Source: Thalassolituus maritimus (GTDB lineage Bacteria; Pseudomonadota; Gammaproteobacteria; Pseudomonadales; Oceanobacteraceae). From it: a stretch of 64,000 bases of DNA. The stretch lies in contig NZ_FTOH01000002.1 in NCBI RefSeq assembly GCF_900156675.1, positions 434,001-498,000 of the forward strand, given 5' to 3'. Positions within the stretch are counted from its first letter, which is position 1; each line of letters opens with the position of its first letter. The notes under the pieces are model-generated. The model saw only the letters and a list, made by a program, of their open reading frames with translations. It ran no database searches and was not told the DNA's origin. The position numbers and the translations under genes were made by a program. This document shows positions 18,744 to 27,693 of this stretch, in pieces.

Positions 18744-19316
18744 TCAGTGGTTGCCCGGGTCAGTCCGGTCAAGCTGACCAAGATCAAGTACGGGGGAAGC
18801 GTCAATGTGCTGCGCATCCATCATATAGGCCACTCGTTCCAGAGACGTCAGGATCATGCTTTGCTCCCAGTCTCTCAAATCCTGAAACTGCTGCACGAAA
18901 CTATCCTGCAACGGGCGGGGGGCATCAACCAAAGCCTGGATCGCTTGTTCTGTGAGGTGCACAAATACTTTTCGTTTGTCTGTGCTGCCGCGTTCGCGGA
19001 CAACAAATCCGCGTTTACTGAGGCGATCGATAATGGTGGTCACTGTCGCCTGAGAGAGGCTGACTCTACGTGCTACATCTCCGACAGTCAGCTCGCCATG
19101 GTGACGCAGGGTCTGCAGGATAAGAAGCTGCGGGGAAGTCAGACCTGACACCTTACTCAGTTGCTTAGAGTGTAGATCAGTAGCGCGGATGATGCGCCGC
19201 AGTGCAACCAGCACCTCGTCATAGCGGTTCATAGATTTTTCGTCTTCCAGCAGAGGATCGTGATTCTTGCCCTGTAGTTTACCTTGTTGCTGATCAATAG
19301 AGTACGAAATATTCAT
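18744..19316 (-). CDS. ectR: MarR-family regulator of the ectoine operon (EctR-like)
   Basis: A 190-residue MarR-type winged-helix protein. The recognition region is LTSPQLLILQTLRHHGELTVGDVARRVSLSQATVTTIIDRL and the wing is GFVVRERGSTDKRKVFVHLT. GGAGG lies 8 bp before the start. It is divergent from ectA across 307 bp, which is the arrangement of EctR repressors described in halotolerant methylotrophs. Those repress ectABC-ask transcription at low salinity. The intergenic region contains a dyad very like the EctR site as I remember it. The identification as EctR comes from context plus family, not from an alignment. Confidence 0.8.
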   Translation of the reverse strand: MNISYSIDQQQGKLQGKNHDPLLEDEKSMNRYDEVLVALRRIIRATDLHSKQLSKVSGLTSPQLLILQTLRHHGELTVGDVARRVSLSQATVTTIIDRLSKRGFVVRERGSTDKRKVFVHLTEQAIQALVDAPRPLQDSFVQQFQDLRDWEQSMILTSLERVAYMMDAQHIDASPVLDLGQLDRTDPGNH

Positions 19317-19361
19317 AAGGGGGCCTCCTGACCGCTAATCCGGGTGGCGCATCCCGTCCTA

Positions 19362-19379
19362 TATTTAGATCTCAAAATA
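19362..19379. promoter_or_regulatory. Candidate EctR operator near ectR
   Basis: TATTTAGA-TC-TCAAAATA is an 8-2-8 dyad with seven of eight positions symmetric. It lies 46 bp upstream of the ectR start, so it could serve autoregulation. Confidence 0.5.
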
Positions 19380-19502
19380 TCGATCTCTATATATTTTTCT
19401 CGAGGGATTGGTGAAAACCACACAAAATACGCCTATTTAGTTCGTTTATTGTACAAAAAAATGCGTTCTTCTCAATCGAAAAGTCTGAGATCGGATGAAA
19501 TA

Positions 19503-19520
19503 TATTTAGAGTTGTATATA
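19503..19520. promoter_or_regulatory. Candidate EctR operator over the ectA -35 region
   Basis: TATTTAGA-GT-TGTATATA has the same 8-2-8 form and nearly the same letters as the EctR site reported for Methylomicrobium alcaliphilum, as I recall it (TATTTAGT-GT-ACTATATA). It covers the likely -35 element of ectA. Confidence 0.6.
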
Positions 19521-19539
19521 TTTTGCGATTGGCTATAAT
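19511..19539 (+). promoter_or_regulatory. Probable ectA promoter
   Basis: A perfect TATAAT lies at 19534-19539. The -35 is weak (GTTGTA with a 17-bp spacer, or TTGTAT with 16), as is common in osmoregulated promoters. It is 85 bp upstream of ectA and is flanked by two candidate EctR dyads. Confidence 0.6.
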
Positions 19540-19623
19540 GTTTAGAGTTCAAAGTAATTGACTAACCCTAGCAATTGACGAGGACGTAATGGCTTACGCC
19601 GGTACGCGGACCTCGAAGAGGAA

Positions 19624-20178
19624 ATGAATCAGATTCTGGCGCAGGCAGCGCCCAACGAAAAAGATCAGTCTCAGCGCCTAATCACAATGCGCAAGCCAAA
19701 TCCGGAAGACGGCTCTGTAGTGAATAATCTTGTGGAAAACTGCAAGCCTCTGGATACAAATTCAATGTACTGCAACAACCTGCAGTGTTCTCACTTCCGC
19801 GATACCGCGGTGCTTGCTGAAGAGCAGGGTGAAACGATCGGTTTTATCTCCGGTTATCTTCTGCCTGAACAACCAGACACTCTCTTTGTCTGGCAGGTAG
19901 CTGTCAGCCCCAAAGCTCGCGGTCTGGGTCTTGCCAGCAAAATGCTGCTTGAGCTGCTTTCCCGTCACGAAGGCACGGTTCGTCATCTCCACACCAGCAT
20001 TACGCCGGGTAACGAAGCTTCATGGAATTTATTCAGAAGGCTTGCCCGCAAATTAGATGCACCGCTGAACGAACGCGTCATGTTCGATAAAGAACAGCAT
20101 TTTGCAGGACAGCATGAAACAGAAATGCTCGTCCACATTGGTCCTTTCGGTAGTGCTGATATCAGCGCTGCGCAATAA
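19624..20178 (+). CDS. ectA: L-2,4-diaminobutyrate N-gamma-acetyltransferase
   Basis: A 184-residue GNAT enzyme with EctA-specific segments: RKPNPEDGSVVNNLVENCKPLDTNSMY, GFISGYLLPEQPDTLFVWQVAVSPKARGLGLASKM (acetyl-CoA loop R-G-L-G-L-A) and TSITPGNEASWNLFRRLA. It acetylates diaminobutyrate to N-gamma-acetyl-diaminobutyrate, the second step of ectoine synthesis. It is the first gene of ectA-ectB-ectC-ask. The ribosome binding site is GAGGA, unusually close to the ATG. Confidence 0.97.
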   Translation: MNQILAQAAPNEKDQSQRLITMRKPNPEDGSVVNNLVENCKPLDTNSMYCNNLQCSHFRDTAVLAEEQGETIGFISGYLLPEQPDTLFVWQVAVSPKARGLGLASKMLLELLSRHEGTVRHLHTSITPGNEASWNLFRRLARKLDAPLNERVMFDKEQHFAGQHETEMLVHIGPFGSADISAAQ

Positions 20179-20211
20179 CAGAATTTAAACCAAATACAGA
20201 GGAAATCTGAT

Positions 20212-21483
20212 ATGGGTATTTTTAAAGATCTTGAGTCAAACGTTCGTGGTTACTGCCGTTCATTCCCTGTGACCTTTGTTAAGGCGCAGAACGCTACCGT
20301 GACCGACAGCGATGGCAACGAATACATCGATTTTCTGGGTGGCGCAGGCACACTCAACTACGGTCACAACAACCCAGCCTTCAAGCAAGCTTTGATTGAT
20401 TACATCGAAGCGGATGGTATGACCCACGGTCTGGATATGCACACAGATGCGAAAGCAGCATTTCTGGAAGCATTCCGTGATCTGATCCTTGAGCCACGCA
20501 ACATGGACTACAAAGTTCAGTTCACTGGCCCAACGGGTACCAACGCAGTTGAAGCTGCTTTGAAAGTAGCGCGTAAGAATACCGGTCGTCAGACTATTAT
20601 CTCGTTCACTAATGGCTTTCATGGTGTGACTCAGGGTTCTGCTGCGGTTACCGGTAACGGTTACTACAAGAAGGCCAGCGGTCTGCCAACAACCGGTGTT
20701 CAGTTTATGCCGTACGATGGTTACCTCGGCGATTTCAATACGCTCGAATATCTGGACAAGGCGCTCGAAGACGGTTCGTCAGGTCTGGGTCACCCGGCCG
20801 GTGTTATTGTCGAATGTATTCAGGGTGAGGGCGGTCTGAATGTCGCATCTAAAGAATGGATGCAAGGTCTGCAGGCGATCTGTAAGAAGCACGATATGCT
20901 GCTGATCGTTGATGATATTCAGGCGGGTTGTGGTCGTTCAGGTACTTTCTTCAGCTTTGAAGAATTCGGTATCGAGCCGGACGTTATTACTCTATCGAAA
21001 TCCTTGGGTGGCTATGGTCTGCCGATGGCGGTCGTTCTGCTCAAAGAAGAGCTCGATATCTGGGGTCCGGGTGAGCACAACGGTACTTTCAGGGGTAACA
21101 ACCATGCCTTCGTTACGGCACGTCGCGCACTTGAAGAGTACTGGAGCGACTATCGTTTTGCTGAAGAGATTCAGCACAAGGCAAGTGTTATCCGTCGTCG
21201 TCTGAAAGAGATTCAGGCAGAAAACGGTGGTACATCTAAGATGAAGCACAAAGGTCGTGGCATTATGCAGGGACTGGAGTTTGCTAACGGTGACATCGCC
21301 GATGCAATTACTGAGTTAGCGTTTGAGCACAAGCTGATCATTGAGACCAGCGGTTCTGACGGTCAGGTGGTGAAGATCCTTACACCGCTGACTATTGAAG
21401 AAAGTAAGTTGAGTGCGGGTCTCGACATCCTTGAGAAATGTGTTGCCCAGGTCATGTCAGAGCAGGTCAGCAAGGCTTCTTAA
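20212..21483 (+). CDS. ectB: L-2,4-diaminobutyrate transaminase
   Basis: A 423-residue class-III PLP aminotransferase. The diagnostic segments are [51 protein letters not shown] and [17 protein letters not shown] with the PLP lysine (K263). It converts aspartate semialdehyde and glutamate to diaminobutyrate, the first committed ectoine step. It lies 33 bp after ectA, with AGAGGAAA as ribosome binding site. Confidence 0.98.
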   Translation: MGIFKDLESNVRGYCRSFPVTFVKAQNATVTDSDGNEYIDFLGGAGTLNYGHNNPAFKQALIDYIEADGMTHGLDMHTDAKAAFLEAFRDLILEPRNMDYKVQFTGPTGTNAVEAALKVARKNTGRQTIISFTNGFHGVTQGSAAVTGNGYYKKASGLPTTGVQFMPYDGYLGDFNTLEYLDKALEDGSSGLGHPAGVIVECIQGEGGLNVASKEWMQGLQAICKKHDMLLIVDDIQAGCGRSGTFFSFEEFGIEPDVITLSKSLGGYGLPMAVVLLKEELDIWGPGEHNGTFRGNNHAFVTARRALEEYWSDYRFAEEIQHKASVIRRRLKEIQAENGGTSKMKHKGRGIMQGLEFANGDIADAITELAFEHKLIIETSGSDGQVVKILTPLTIEESKLSAGLDILEKCVAQVMSEQVSKAS

Positions 21484-21532
21484 GAAGCCTCCTCTAAACT
21501 CTTAACGCTAACAAATTCAGGAAAACTCAAAA

Positions 21533-21931
21533 ATGATCGTAAGAACACTCGAAGAATGCAAAAACAGTAGTCGCGCTATTGATGGTGGTAACTGGGAAAG
21601 CGTGCGCATGTTGCTGAAAGACGACAACATGGGTTTCTCATTCCATATCACCACTATCTTCGCGGGTACTGAAACGCCTATTCATTACCAGAACCACCTC
21701 GAATCTGTGTACTGCATGCAGGGCGAAGGTGAAATTGAGACGGTAGAAGACGGCAAAATTTACCAGATCCGTCCGGGCACTCTCTACATTCTGGATAAGC
21801 ACGATAAGCACTTGCTGCGCGCGACCAAAGATATGCACATGGCGTGCGTGTTTAATCCGCCATTGAACGGCAAGGAAGTCCACGATGAAAACGGCGTCTA
21901 CGCACTGGAAGCCGAGACCATCGAAGACTGA
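21533..21931 (+). CDS. ectC: L-ectoine synthase
   Basis: A 132-residue cupin-fold enzyme. [20 protein letters not shown] and [18 protein letters not shown] carry the metal- and substrate-binding residues of EctC. It cyclises N-gamma-acetyl-diaminobutyrate to ectoine. No ectD hydroxylase follows, so this locus makes ectoine and not 5-hydroxyectoine unless ectD is elsewhere. Confidence 0.98.
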   Translation: MIVRTLEECKNSSRAIDGGNWESVRMLLKDDNMGFSFHITTIFAGTETPIHYQNHLESVYCMQGEGEIETVEDGKIYQIRPGTLYILDKHDKHLLRATKDMHMACVFNPPLNGKEVHDENGVYALEAETIED

Positions 21932-21991
21932 TTCGCGTGATGGCCTGGAAACGGGCCAATCCAACTAACTTACAGAATCAGCAGGAATAAC

Positions 21992-23446
21992 ATGATTAAG
22001 CACAGTGTAGAAAAAATCGGCGGCACTTCGATGAGCCGTTACGACGACGTTCTGAAAAATATCTGGCAGCGCCCGCAGGTACCACACGGTGGTACTGAAA
22101 AAACCTTATACCAGCGTGCCTTTGTTGTATCGGCCTACGCCGGTATGACCAACGGTCTTCTTGAACATAAAAAGACCGGTGAGCCCGGTGTTTATGCTCT
22201 CTTCTCCGAGATGGACGAAAACCGTCCATGGCAGCAGAAGCTGTACGAAGTACAGGCCGCTATGCTGGCCATGAATGAAGAGATGTTCGAAGGACAGGAT
22301 ATTGTTCGTCGTCGCGCTGATCAATTTATCAGTAGCCGTATTGAAGATGTTAAACAGTGCCTTGAGCATCTTGAAAACGTCTGTACCTTCGGGCACTTCC
22401 AGCTGGATGATCATCTGCACCGTGTGCGTGAGATGCTGAGTGCGCTGGGCGAGGCTCACAGCGCCTACAACTCTGTTCAGCTGCTCAAGCTGAATGATAT
22501 CAACGCACGATTCATTGACCTGACCAACTGGCGTTCAGACAGTCAGCAGACCCTGGAAGATCACATCAGCGATGCCTTTGCTGATGTCGACTTTACTCAG
22601 GAAATGCCTATCGTGACCGGTTATACCCAGTGCCGCGAAGGCCTGATGAAAACTTACGACCGTGGCTACAGTGAAATGACCTTTTCGAAGGTAGCGACAG
22701 TAACGGGTGCCGGCGAAGCGATTATTCATAAAGAATACCACCTGAGCACGGCCGATCCGGAAATGGTTGGTGCTGAGAACGTTCATCCGATTGGTCTGAC
22801 CAATTATGACGTTGCTGACCAGCTCGCTAACCTGGGTATGGAAGCAATCCACCCACGTGCAGCGGCGGGCTTGCGTAAGCGTAATATCCTGCTTCGGGTG
22901 AAAAATACGTTCGAGCCTGAGCACCGCGGTACTGAAATCCGCAGTGATTACAGCAGTAAAACACCCAAGGTCGAGATCATTGCGGGTACCCGCAGCGTCT
23001 GGGCGATGGAACTGTTTGATCAGGACATGGTAGGCGACCCGTCTTACGGCCAGAAGATGAACGACCTGGTATTTGAATCTGGTGTACGTGTTCTGACTAA
23101 AGACTTTAACGCTAACACCGTGACTTTCTACCTTAAGGGCAACAAGCGTCGCATCAATTGGTTGATGGATCGTTTGCAGGCCAACTACACTAATGCTGAT
23201 ATTCGGGTTGAGAAGATGGCAATGGTGAGTGCAATCGGTAGTGATATGAAGGTTCCGGGCCTGCTGAAATCCGCGGCGTCCGCTCTGTCTGACGCGGGTG
23301 TGAACATTCTTTCTGTGCACCAGGCGATGCGTCAGGTGGATATGATGTTCATTGTTGCTGATCAGGATTATGCGGCTGCGGTTAAAGCGCTGCACACTGA
23401 CCTGATCGAGAACAACAGTGATTGGGAGGCGGTACAGTCCGCATGA
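21992..23446 (+). CDS. ask: Ectoine-specific aspartate kinase (Ask_Ect)
   Basis: A 484-residue aspartokinase beginning HSVEKIGGTSMSRYDDVL, the N-terminal form of the specialised Ask_Ect family. C-terminal ACT segments follow (VEKMAMVSAIGSDMKVPG, AASALSDAGVNILSVHQAM). It phosphorylates aspartate and supplies aspartate semialdehyde to EctB, with feedback behaviour thought to differ from housekeeping kinases. It is 60 bp downstream of ectC. Its stop overlaps the start of the next gene (ATGA), so that gene is probably part of the operon. Confidence 0.96.
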   Translation: MIKHSVEKIGGTSMSRYDDVLKNIWQRPQVPHGGTEKTLYQRAFVVSAYAGMTNGLLEHKKTGEPGVYALFSEMDENRPWQQKLYEVQAAMLAMNEEMFEGQDIVRRRADQFISSRIEDVKQCLEHLENVCTFGHFQLDDHLHRVREMLSALGEAHSAYNSVQLLKLNDINARFIDLTNWRSDSQQTLEDHISDAFADVDFTQEMPIVTGYTQCREGLMKTYDRGYSEMTFSKVATVTGAGEAIIHKEYHLSTADPEMVGAENVHPIGLTNYDVADQLANLGMEAIHPRAAAGLRKRNILLRVKNTFEPEHRGTEIRSDYSSKTPKVEIIAGTRSVWAMELFDQDMVGDPSYGQKMNDLVFESGVRVLTKDFNANTVTFYLKGNKRRINWLMDRLQANYTNADIRVEKMAMVSAIGSDMKVPGLLKSAASALSDAGVNILSVHQAMRQVDMMFIVADQDYAAAVKALHTDLIENNSDWEAVQSA

Positions 23447-24372
23447 TAAGAACTGTCTGGCATATATTTTTGTCCCTGATGGTGTTTGCCTCAGCGCTGG
23501 TGATTCTTCCGGCGCGGGTCAACGCCGCCCCAACAACTGAAACTGCTGAGTCGGCCGAAGAAGTACAGGCAAACTATGCCAAGGCCGAAAAAACGATAGA
23601 GGCGCTTGATGCGCCTCTTTATTCTGCGTTCACCGAGCGTTACTTGCTGGATGAAGTCAAAGTGCTTCGTCAGATGCTGGCCGACCACCGTGTCGAAGTC
23701 ACCGAGAAAATGACAGATCGCGAGCTTGGTGTAGCGGATAAAGCGTTAATGTACGCGACCGATACGGTTACCTATTTTTTCTATCTTATCGCGGGTGCCT
23801 CAACTCTGTTGGTACTGGTTGGTTGGAATTCCTTACGCGAGATTAAAGACAGAGCGAGTGCCCTCGCCAATGACGAGATCTCCCGGATTACCAGTTCCTA
23901 TGAAGAACGTCTTGAGAAACTTGAGCGTGAGCTTCACAGCAAGTCCCGACATATTGCGGCGACTCAGGAAGAGATTGAGCTGACTAACGAAGTCCACTCG
24001 CTCTGGCTGAAAGCCTCTCAGGAGTCGAGCGCGCAGAATAAGATCGCTATTTACGATCAGATTCTCGCACTGCGACCTGATGACGTTGAAGCGATTACCT
24101 ACAAGGCGGATGCGGCCTTGCTGCTTGGTCAGAACCAGTGGGCCAACGCTCTGGCAAATCGCGCGTTGACGATCGATCCTGAAAACAGTCATGCGAAGTA
24201 CCAACGCGCTTGTGCGCACGCTGAAAGTGGCTACATTGAAGAAGCTTTGCGTGATCTTTCTGAGGCAATTGAAACATCGGAAGCCCTGCGCGAGCAGGCT
24301 GCTCATGATCCGAGCTTCGAAAAATTACGTGATATGGAAGAGTTTATCGCAATGACTCAGGTGTCTTCCTGA
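23443..24372 (+). CDS. Membrane-anchored TPR protein, translationally coupled to ask
   Basis: 309 residues from the ATG at 23443, which overlaps the ask TGA. It has an N-terminal signal/anchor (about residues 1-29, ending RVNAAP), a periplasmic helical part, then a second transmembrane segment (about residues 107-127, TVTYFFYLIAGASTLLVLVGW). A coiled coil (EERLEKLERELHSKSRHIAATQEEIEL) and two to three TPR units near the C-terminus (NKIAIYDQILALRPDDVEAITYKADAALLLGQ, NQWANALANRALTIDPENSHAKYQRA) follow. No named family is recognised. Its place in the ectoine operon, before the terminator, is unusual and suggests an osmotic-stress link by inference. Confidence 0.75.
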   Translation: MIRTVWHIFLSLMVFASALVILPARVNAAPTTETAESAEEVQANYAKAEKTIEALDAPLYSAFTERYLLDEVKVLRQMLADHRVEVTEKMTDRELGVADKALMYATDTVTYFFYLIAGASTLLVLVGWNSLREIKDRASALANDEISRITSSYEERLEKLERELHSKSRHIAATQEEIELTNEVHSLWLKASQESSAQNKIAIYDQILALRPDDVEAITYKADAALLLGQNQWANALANRALTIDPENSHAKYQRACAHAESGYIEEALRDLSEAIETSEALREQAAHDPSFEKLRDMEEFIAMTQVSS

Positions 24373-24403
24373 TCTTGATTCAGCCTTGATAGCTACTCCT
24401 TGA

Positions 24404-24435
24404 TAAAAGCCCGGTGCACTGCATCGGGCTTTTTT
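24404..24435 (+). terminator. Intrinsic terminator of the ectoine operon
   Basis: An AAAAGCCCG / CGGGCTTTTTT stem with an 11-nt loop lies 32 bp after the TPR gene stop. It closes the ectABC-ask-TPR unit. Confidence 0.88.
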
Positions 24436-24473
24436 GTTTGCCCTGATTGTCGCAGTCAGCAAGCTTTTGCCTA

Positions 24474-24510
24474 TTGGTTGAATTGGAAAAATTCATTTCA
24501 ATGGAACCAA
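24474..24510. promoter_or_regulatory. Imperfect dyad upstream of the patatin gene
   Basis: TTGGTTGAATTG (24474-24485) and CAATGGAACCAA (24499-24510) are reverse complements at 10 of 12 positions, with a 13-nt AT-rich spacer. It lies 100 bp before the patatin-like gene and could be an operator. No T-run follows. Confidence 0.35.
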
Positions 24511-24609
24511 TATGGGTGTCACCCTTCTGAAATATGTTGGCAATGCACGATCAGCAATAAGGTCGATATCAGTGATTGCCACGAAGGTTGGAACTAAGCG
24601 GAGATCGAT

Positions 24610-25536
24610 ATGGCAAGCGACGATACTGTAAGCAATAGCGTCAAAGACAGTGTGGCAAGCAACGATACGGCTGGTGGGTCAAAGAAAGCGATCGTTGTCG
24701 AAGGTGGAGCGATGCGCGGCATATTCGCCAGTGGTGTGATTGATCACTTTCTCGAACAAGGTTACCACGAGTTTGATTTTGGTATCGGCGTCTCAGCGGG
24801 AGCCACCAACCTGACAGGATACCTGTCCCGACAACCCGGGCGGGCGCGTACGGCGATTATGGAATATGCACGCCAGAAAGAGTTCTTCAGCCCGGTGCGT
24901 TTCGTCCGGGGCGGGCATATGACCGACGTACACTGGTTGTGGCATTACACACACCAGCAGTTGCCTCTGGCAGAGTTCGTGGGTGATATGGAACTGTATG
25001 CCACTGCGACGCATGTCGAGACAGGACAGGCGCATTATCTGCCCGTCACTGGTAATACAGTGCATGATGCCATGGTGGCGACCTGTGCTATCCCTTACTT
25101 TTATCGTTCGCCTGTGACCGTCAACTCAGAACGCTATGTTGATGGTGGCGTGGCTGATTCCATCCCTGTTCGCCAGGCCTGGAACATGGGGGCTGACGAC
25201 ATTACGGTGGTGCTTTCACAGCCTCTGGGTTTTCGTAAAAAAGACAGTCAGAGCCATTGGCTGCTTGAGAAAATGTTTGCTGGTGAAGCGGGCCTGATGA
25301 ATGCCATGAAATTCCGCACCGCACAATATAACGAGAGCCTCGATTTTATTGCCTCGCCTCCGGAAGGCTGCCGGGTACGCGTTATTGCTCCACCGCCGGA
25401 GTTTGCTGTGTCTCGCCTGTGCATGAATGAGAAAAAGCTGGTGGATGGTTACGAGATGGGCGTCGCGGCGGCGAGTACTTATCTTGAGGAGCTGTATGCC
25501 CCGCAACCAGACCTGCGGATAGTGTCGGTCGCCTGA
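24610..25536 (+). CDS. Patatin-like phospholipase
   Basis: A 308-residue protein. An N-terminal Ser/Asp/Asn-rich leader (residues 1-24) precedes the patatin fold. The oxyanion motif is EGGAMRG (31-37), the nucleophile elbow is GVSAG (S62) and the catalytic aspartate lies in VDGGVADS. These form the Ser-Asp dyad of bacterial patatins, including YjjU-type proteins. There is no signal peptide, so it is probably cytoplasmic unless secreted by another route. It hydrolyses lipid acyl esters. It is convergent with hemW, with 14 bp between stops. Confidence 0.9.
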   Translation: MASDDTVSNSVKDSVASNDTAGGSKKAIVVEGGAMRGIFASGVIDHFLEQGYHEFDFGIGVSAGATNLTGYLSRQPGRARTAIMEYARQKEFFSPVRFVRGGHMTDVHWLWHYTHQQLPLAEFVGDMELYATATHVETGQAHYLPVTGNTVHDAMVATCAIPYFYRSPVTVNSERYVDGGVADSIPVRQAWNMGADDITVVLSQPLGFRKKDSQSHWLLEKMFAGEAGLMNAMKFRTAQYNESLDFIASPPEGCRVRVIAPPPEFAVSRLCMNEKKLVDGYEMGVAAASTYLEELYAPQPDLRIVSVA

Positions 25537-25550
25537 TTTCCTGACGATAT

Positions 25551-26696
25551 TTAATCGGTCAGAAAGAGGGCAAGCAGTTCATTCAGGTATTGCTGGCCGC
25601 GCTCAGAAGCCCGGATAGTAGTATCGCATTCAATTAATCCAAGAGAGCGCGCTTTGCTCAGTGGGGCTTGAATACTGCTCAGCGTCATACCGGTACGGGC
25701 CTCAAAGTCGCTGACAGGGATACCCTTATGCAGGCGCAATGCATTCATCATGCACTCCAGCGCTGTGTCCTCAGGCGCGATGCGATCTTGCCCTGCAAGA
25801 AAACGTTTTTCGGTATTTAAGTAGTCTTTCGGAAGGCGCGTTTTGCGTGTGCGAAGTATGGTCAGCCCTTGTGGCCCAGAGGTCGTGATTTTTCCGTGTG
25901 CACCTGCACCTATGCCGAGATAATCACCGAAGCGCCAATAATTAATATTGTGTCTGGCTTGTTTATTGGGCAGCGAATACGCCGAAATTTCATACTGACT
26001 CAGCCCGGCTTGCGCCAGTCTTTCTTGTCCCTGCTCCTGAATATCCCATAGGGTATCGTCTTCAGGCAGAACCGGTGGGCGCTTATAAAATTCGGTGTTG
26101 GGTTCAATCGTCAGCTGATACCAGGACAGGTGAGGTGGCTGAAACGACAGCGCGGTATTCAAATCATCGAGCGCCTGCTCTGGCGTCTGGTTGGGCAGGC
26201 CGTGCATCAGGTCGAGATTAAAATTACTGAACCCGGCATTGATGGCAGTTTCAATGGCCGCGAGTGCCTGTGCTCTGTCGTGAATTCGCCCAAGTTTTTT
26301 TAAGTGCTCGGGCTGAAAACTTTGAATACCCATGGATAAGCGGTTAATGCCCAGTTGGCGGTAGGCTTTAAACTTATCCGCTTCGAGGGTTCCGGGGTTG
26401 GCTTCCAGGGTGATTTCTATATCAGGGCTGAAGGTGAGTTTTTCAGTCAGCCCGGTGAGGAGCGTTTCGTAGGCTCGGGCAGATAATAAACTGGGGGTGC
26501 CTCCACCAAAAAAGATACTTTCTATGGGGCGCCCCTGTACCCAGTGAAGGTCCTGTTCAAGATCATTCAGAAGCGCCTGAATATACTCTGTCTCAGGAAT
26601 ATCGCTGACTGCCTCGTGAGAGTTGAAATCACAGTAAGGACATTTGCGTACACACCACGGAACGTGGATGTACAGACTCAGAGGAGGCAGTGTCAT
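25551..26696 (-). CDS. hemW: Heme chaperone HemW (radical SAM)
   Basis: A 381-residue protein starting with YIHVPWCVRKCPYCDF. The CxxxCxxC motif (C15, C19, C22) binds the [4Fe-4S] cluster. Phenylalanine at 24 takes the place of the fourth cysteine found in true HemN, which marks HemW. IFFGGGTPSLL is the SAM-binding glycine motif. HemW delivers heme to respiratory enzymes in the membrane. It is the last gene of the metX-metW-DUF4426-rdgB-coiled coil-hemW run. Confidence 0.94.
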   Translation of the reverse strand: MTLPPLSLYIHVPWCVRKCPYCDFNSHEAVSDIPETEYIQALLNDLEQDLHWVQGRPIESIFFGGGTPSLLSARAYETLLTGLTEKLTFSPDIEITLEANPGTLEADKFKAYRQLGINRLSMGIQSFQPEHLKKLGRIHDRAQALAAIETAINAGFSNFNLDLMHGLPNQTPEQALDDLNTALSFQPPHLSWYQLTIEPNTEFYKRPPVLPEDDTLWDIQEQGQERLAQAGLSQYEISAYSLPNKQARHNINYWRFGDYLGIGAGAHGKITTSGPQGLTILRTRKTRLPKDYLNTEKRFLAGQDRIAPEDTALECMMNALRLHKGIPVSDFEARTGMTLSSIQAPLSKARSLGLIECDTTIRASERGQQYLNELLALFLTD

Positions 26697-26703
26697 GATC
26701 CTT

Positions 26704-27048
26704 TCAGGCGGCTCCGGCTGCTGAAGAAGATTCTATAGAAGGTGATTCGAGTTCAAACTCTGTCTCGTCAATGGCTTCCATCAGCGCAGATACTTTTACT
26801 TCCCACTCATTTTTCTCATGAGACAGGCGGGTATTTTCTCTCTTAACGGACTCGTACTGCTGTTGCAGTGCGGTAATGGCGGTGTCGCGATGTTGCAGGC
26901 GCTCTTCAGCATCCAGAGCGGTCTGACGTAGCTCAGCGATCGTATTATTTAATTCTTCGGTGGTTGCCTGTAAGGCTTTATTTTCTTTCCGTGTTTCCTG
27001 CAGTGCAGAAACCGTATTCAGAATTTTCTGTTCGAGTTGTTCAAGCAT
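26704..27048 (-). CDS. Small coiled-coil protein between rdgB and hemW
   Basis: 114 residues from the ATG at 27048; an upstream TTG at 27054 is less likely. Nearly the whole protein is coiled coil with heptads from LEQLEQKILNTVSALQETRKENKAL onward, then a short Ser/Ala-rich acidic tail. The N-terminus resembles the small ZapB/TIGR02449-type coiled-coil proteins, but it is longer, and I do not assign a function. It ends 7 bp before hemW, in the same operon. Confidence 0.7.
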   Translation of the reverse strand: MLEQLEQKILNTVSALQETRKENKALQATTEELNNTIAELRQTALDAEERLQHRDTAITALQQQYESVKRENTRLSHEKNEWEVKVSALMEAIDETEFELESPSIESSSAAGAA

Positions 27049-27094
27049 GTTCAAGGTGTTCTTCTTTGTGATGTTTTAGCAGTCATTGATCGCT

Positions 27095-27691
27095 TTAAGG
27101 GCGCCAGCGGGCCAGCAGTTGCTGAATGGCCTGACCGCGATGAGATAGTTTGTTCTTACGCTCACGACTCAGTTCAGCTGCGCTACATTGCTCGCTCGGA
27201 ACATAGAATATAGGGTCGTAACCAAAGCCTTCAGTGCCTGATGGTTCGGTCAGAATAATGCCTTCCCACGCCCCCTGAAATACTTGTGGGGTCGGATCTT
27301 CGGCATGGCGCATATATACCAGAACGCATTGAAAGCGCGCGGTACGTTGCGCTTCTGGAATACCCTTCATATTTTCCAGGACTTTCGCGTTATTTGCCTG
27401 GTCGCCTTCACCGGAGTAGCGAGCGCTGTAGATTCCTGGGGCACCGTCAAGTGCATCAATTTCAATGCCCGAATCATCGGCCAGAGCGGGCAGTCCAGTG
27501 ACCTGACAGGCGTGACGTGCTTTTATGATGGCATTTTCAACGAAGCTCAGGCCTGTCTCGTCGGCGTCAGAGACATCCAGTTCTGTCTGCGGAATCAGCT
27601 CAACGTTGTCATTCGCAAAGTGCTCTGAAAACATGGCTGAAAATTCACGCAGTTTGCCTTTGTTTCCACTGGCAAGAACGATTCGGGTCAT
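27095..27691 (-). CDS. rdgB: XTP/dITP diphosphatase (RdgB/HAM1)
   Basis: A 198-residue protein with the family motifs [37 protein letters not shown] and [11 protein letters not shown] followed by [10 protein letters not shown]. It hydrolyses non-canonical purine triphosphates (dITP, XTP) to keep them out of DNA. It starts 2 bp after the DUF4426 gene end, so it is in the same transcript. Confidence 0.96.
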   Translation of the reverse strand: MTRIVLASGNKGKLREFSAMFSEHFANDNVELIPQTELDVSDADETGLSFVENAIIKARHACQVTGLPALADDSGIEIDALDGAPGIYSARYSGEGDQANNAKVLENMKGIPEAQRTARFQCVLVYMRHAEDPTPQVFQGAWEGIILTEPSGTEGFGYDPIFYVPSEQCSAAELSRERKNKLSHRGQAIQQLLARWRP

Positions 27692-27693
27692 GA

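Larger units (their letters stand above)
19317..19623. other. ectR-ectA divergent control region (307 bp)
   Basis: This AT-rich region contains no gene. It carries three TTTAGA-N2-T half-site dyads (19362-19379, 19503-19520, 19539-19556), an ectA promoter (19511-19539) and a GTACAA-containing A-run near 19450. AAAATAT (19374-19380) and ATATTTT (19391-19397) form a further inverted repeat. The composition contrasts with the surrounding coding DNA. Confidence 0.6.

Noticed and set aside
22535-23395. 286-codon open frame antisense to the ectoine aspartokinase
   Set aside because: Composition is that of a reverse-frame shadow (His/Thr/Arg-rich, no motifs), and the plus-strand gene is certain.
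19624-23446. Hydroxyectoine synthesis
   Set aside because: No ectD-like dioxygenase gene is present in or after the operon within this window.
24400-24597. 65-codon open frame after the ectoine operon
   Set aside because: It begins inside the terminator hairpin and has no coding features.
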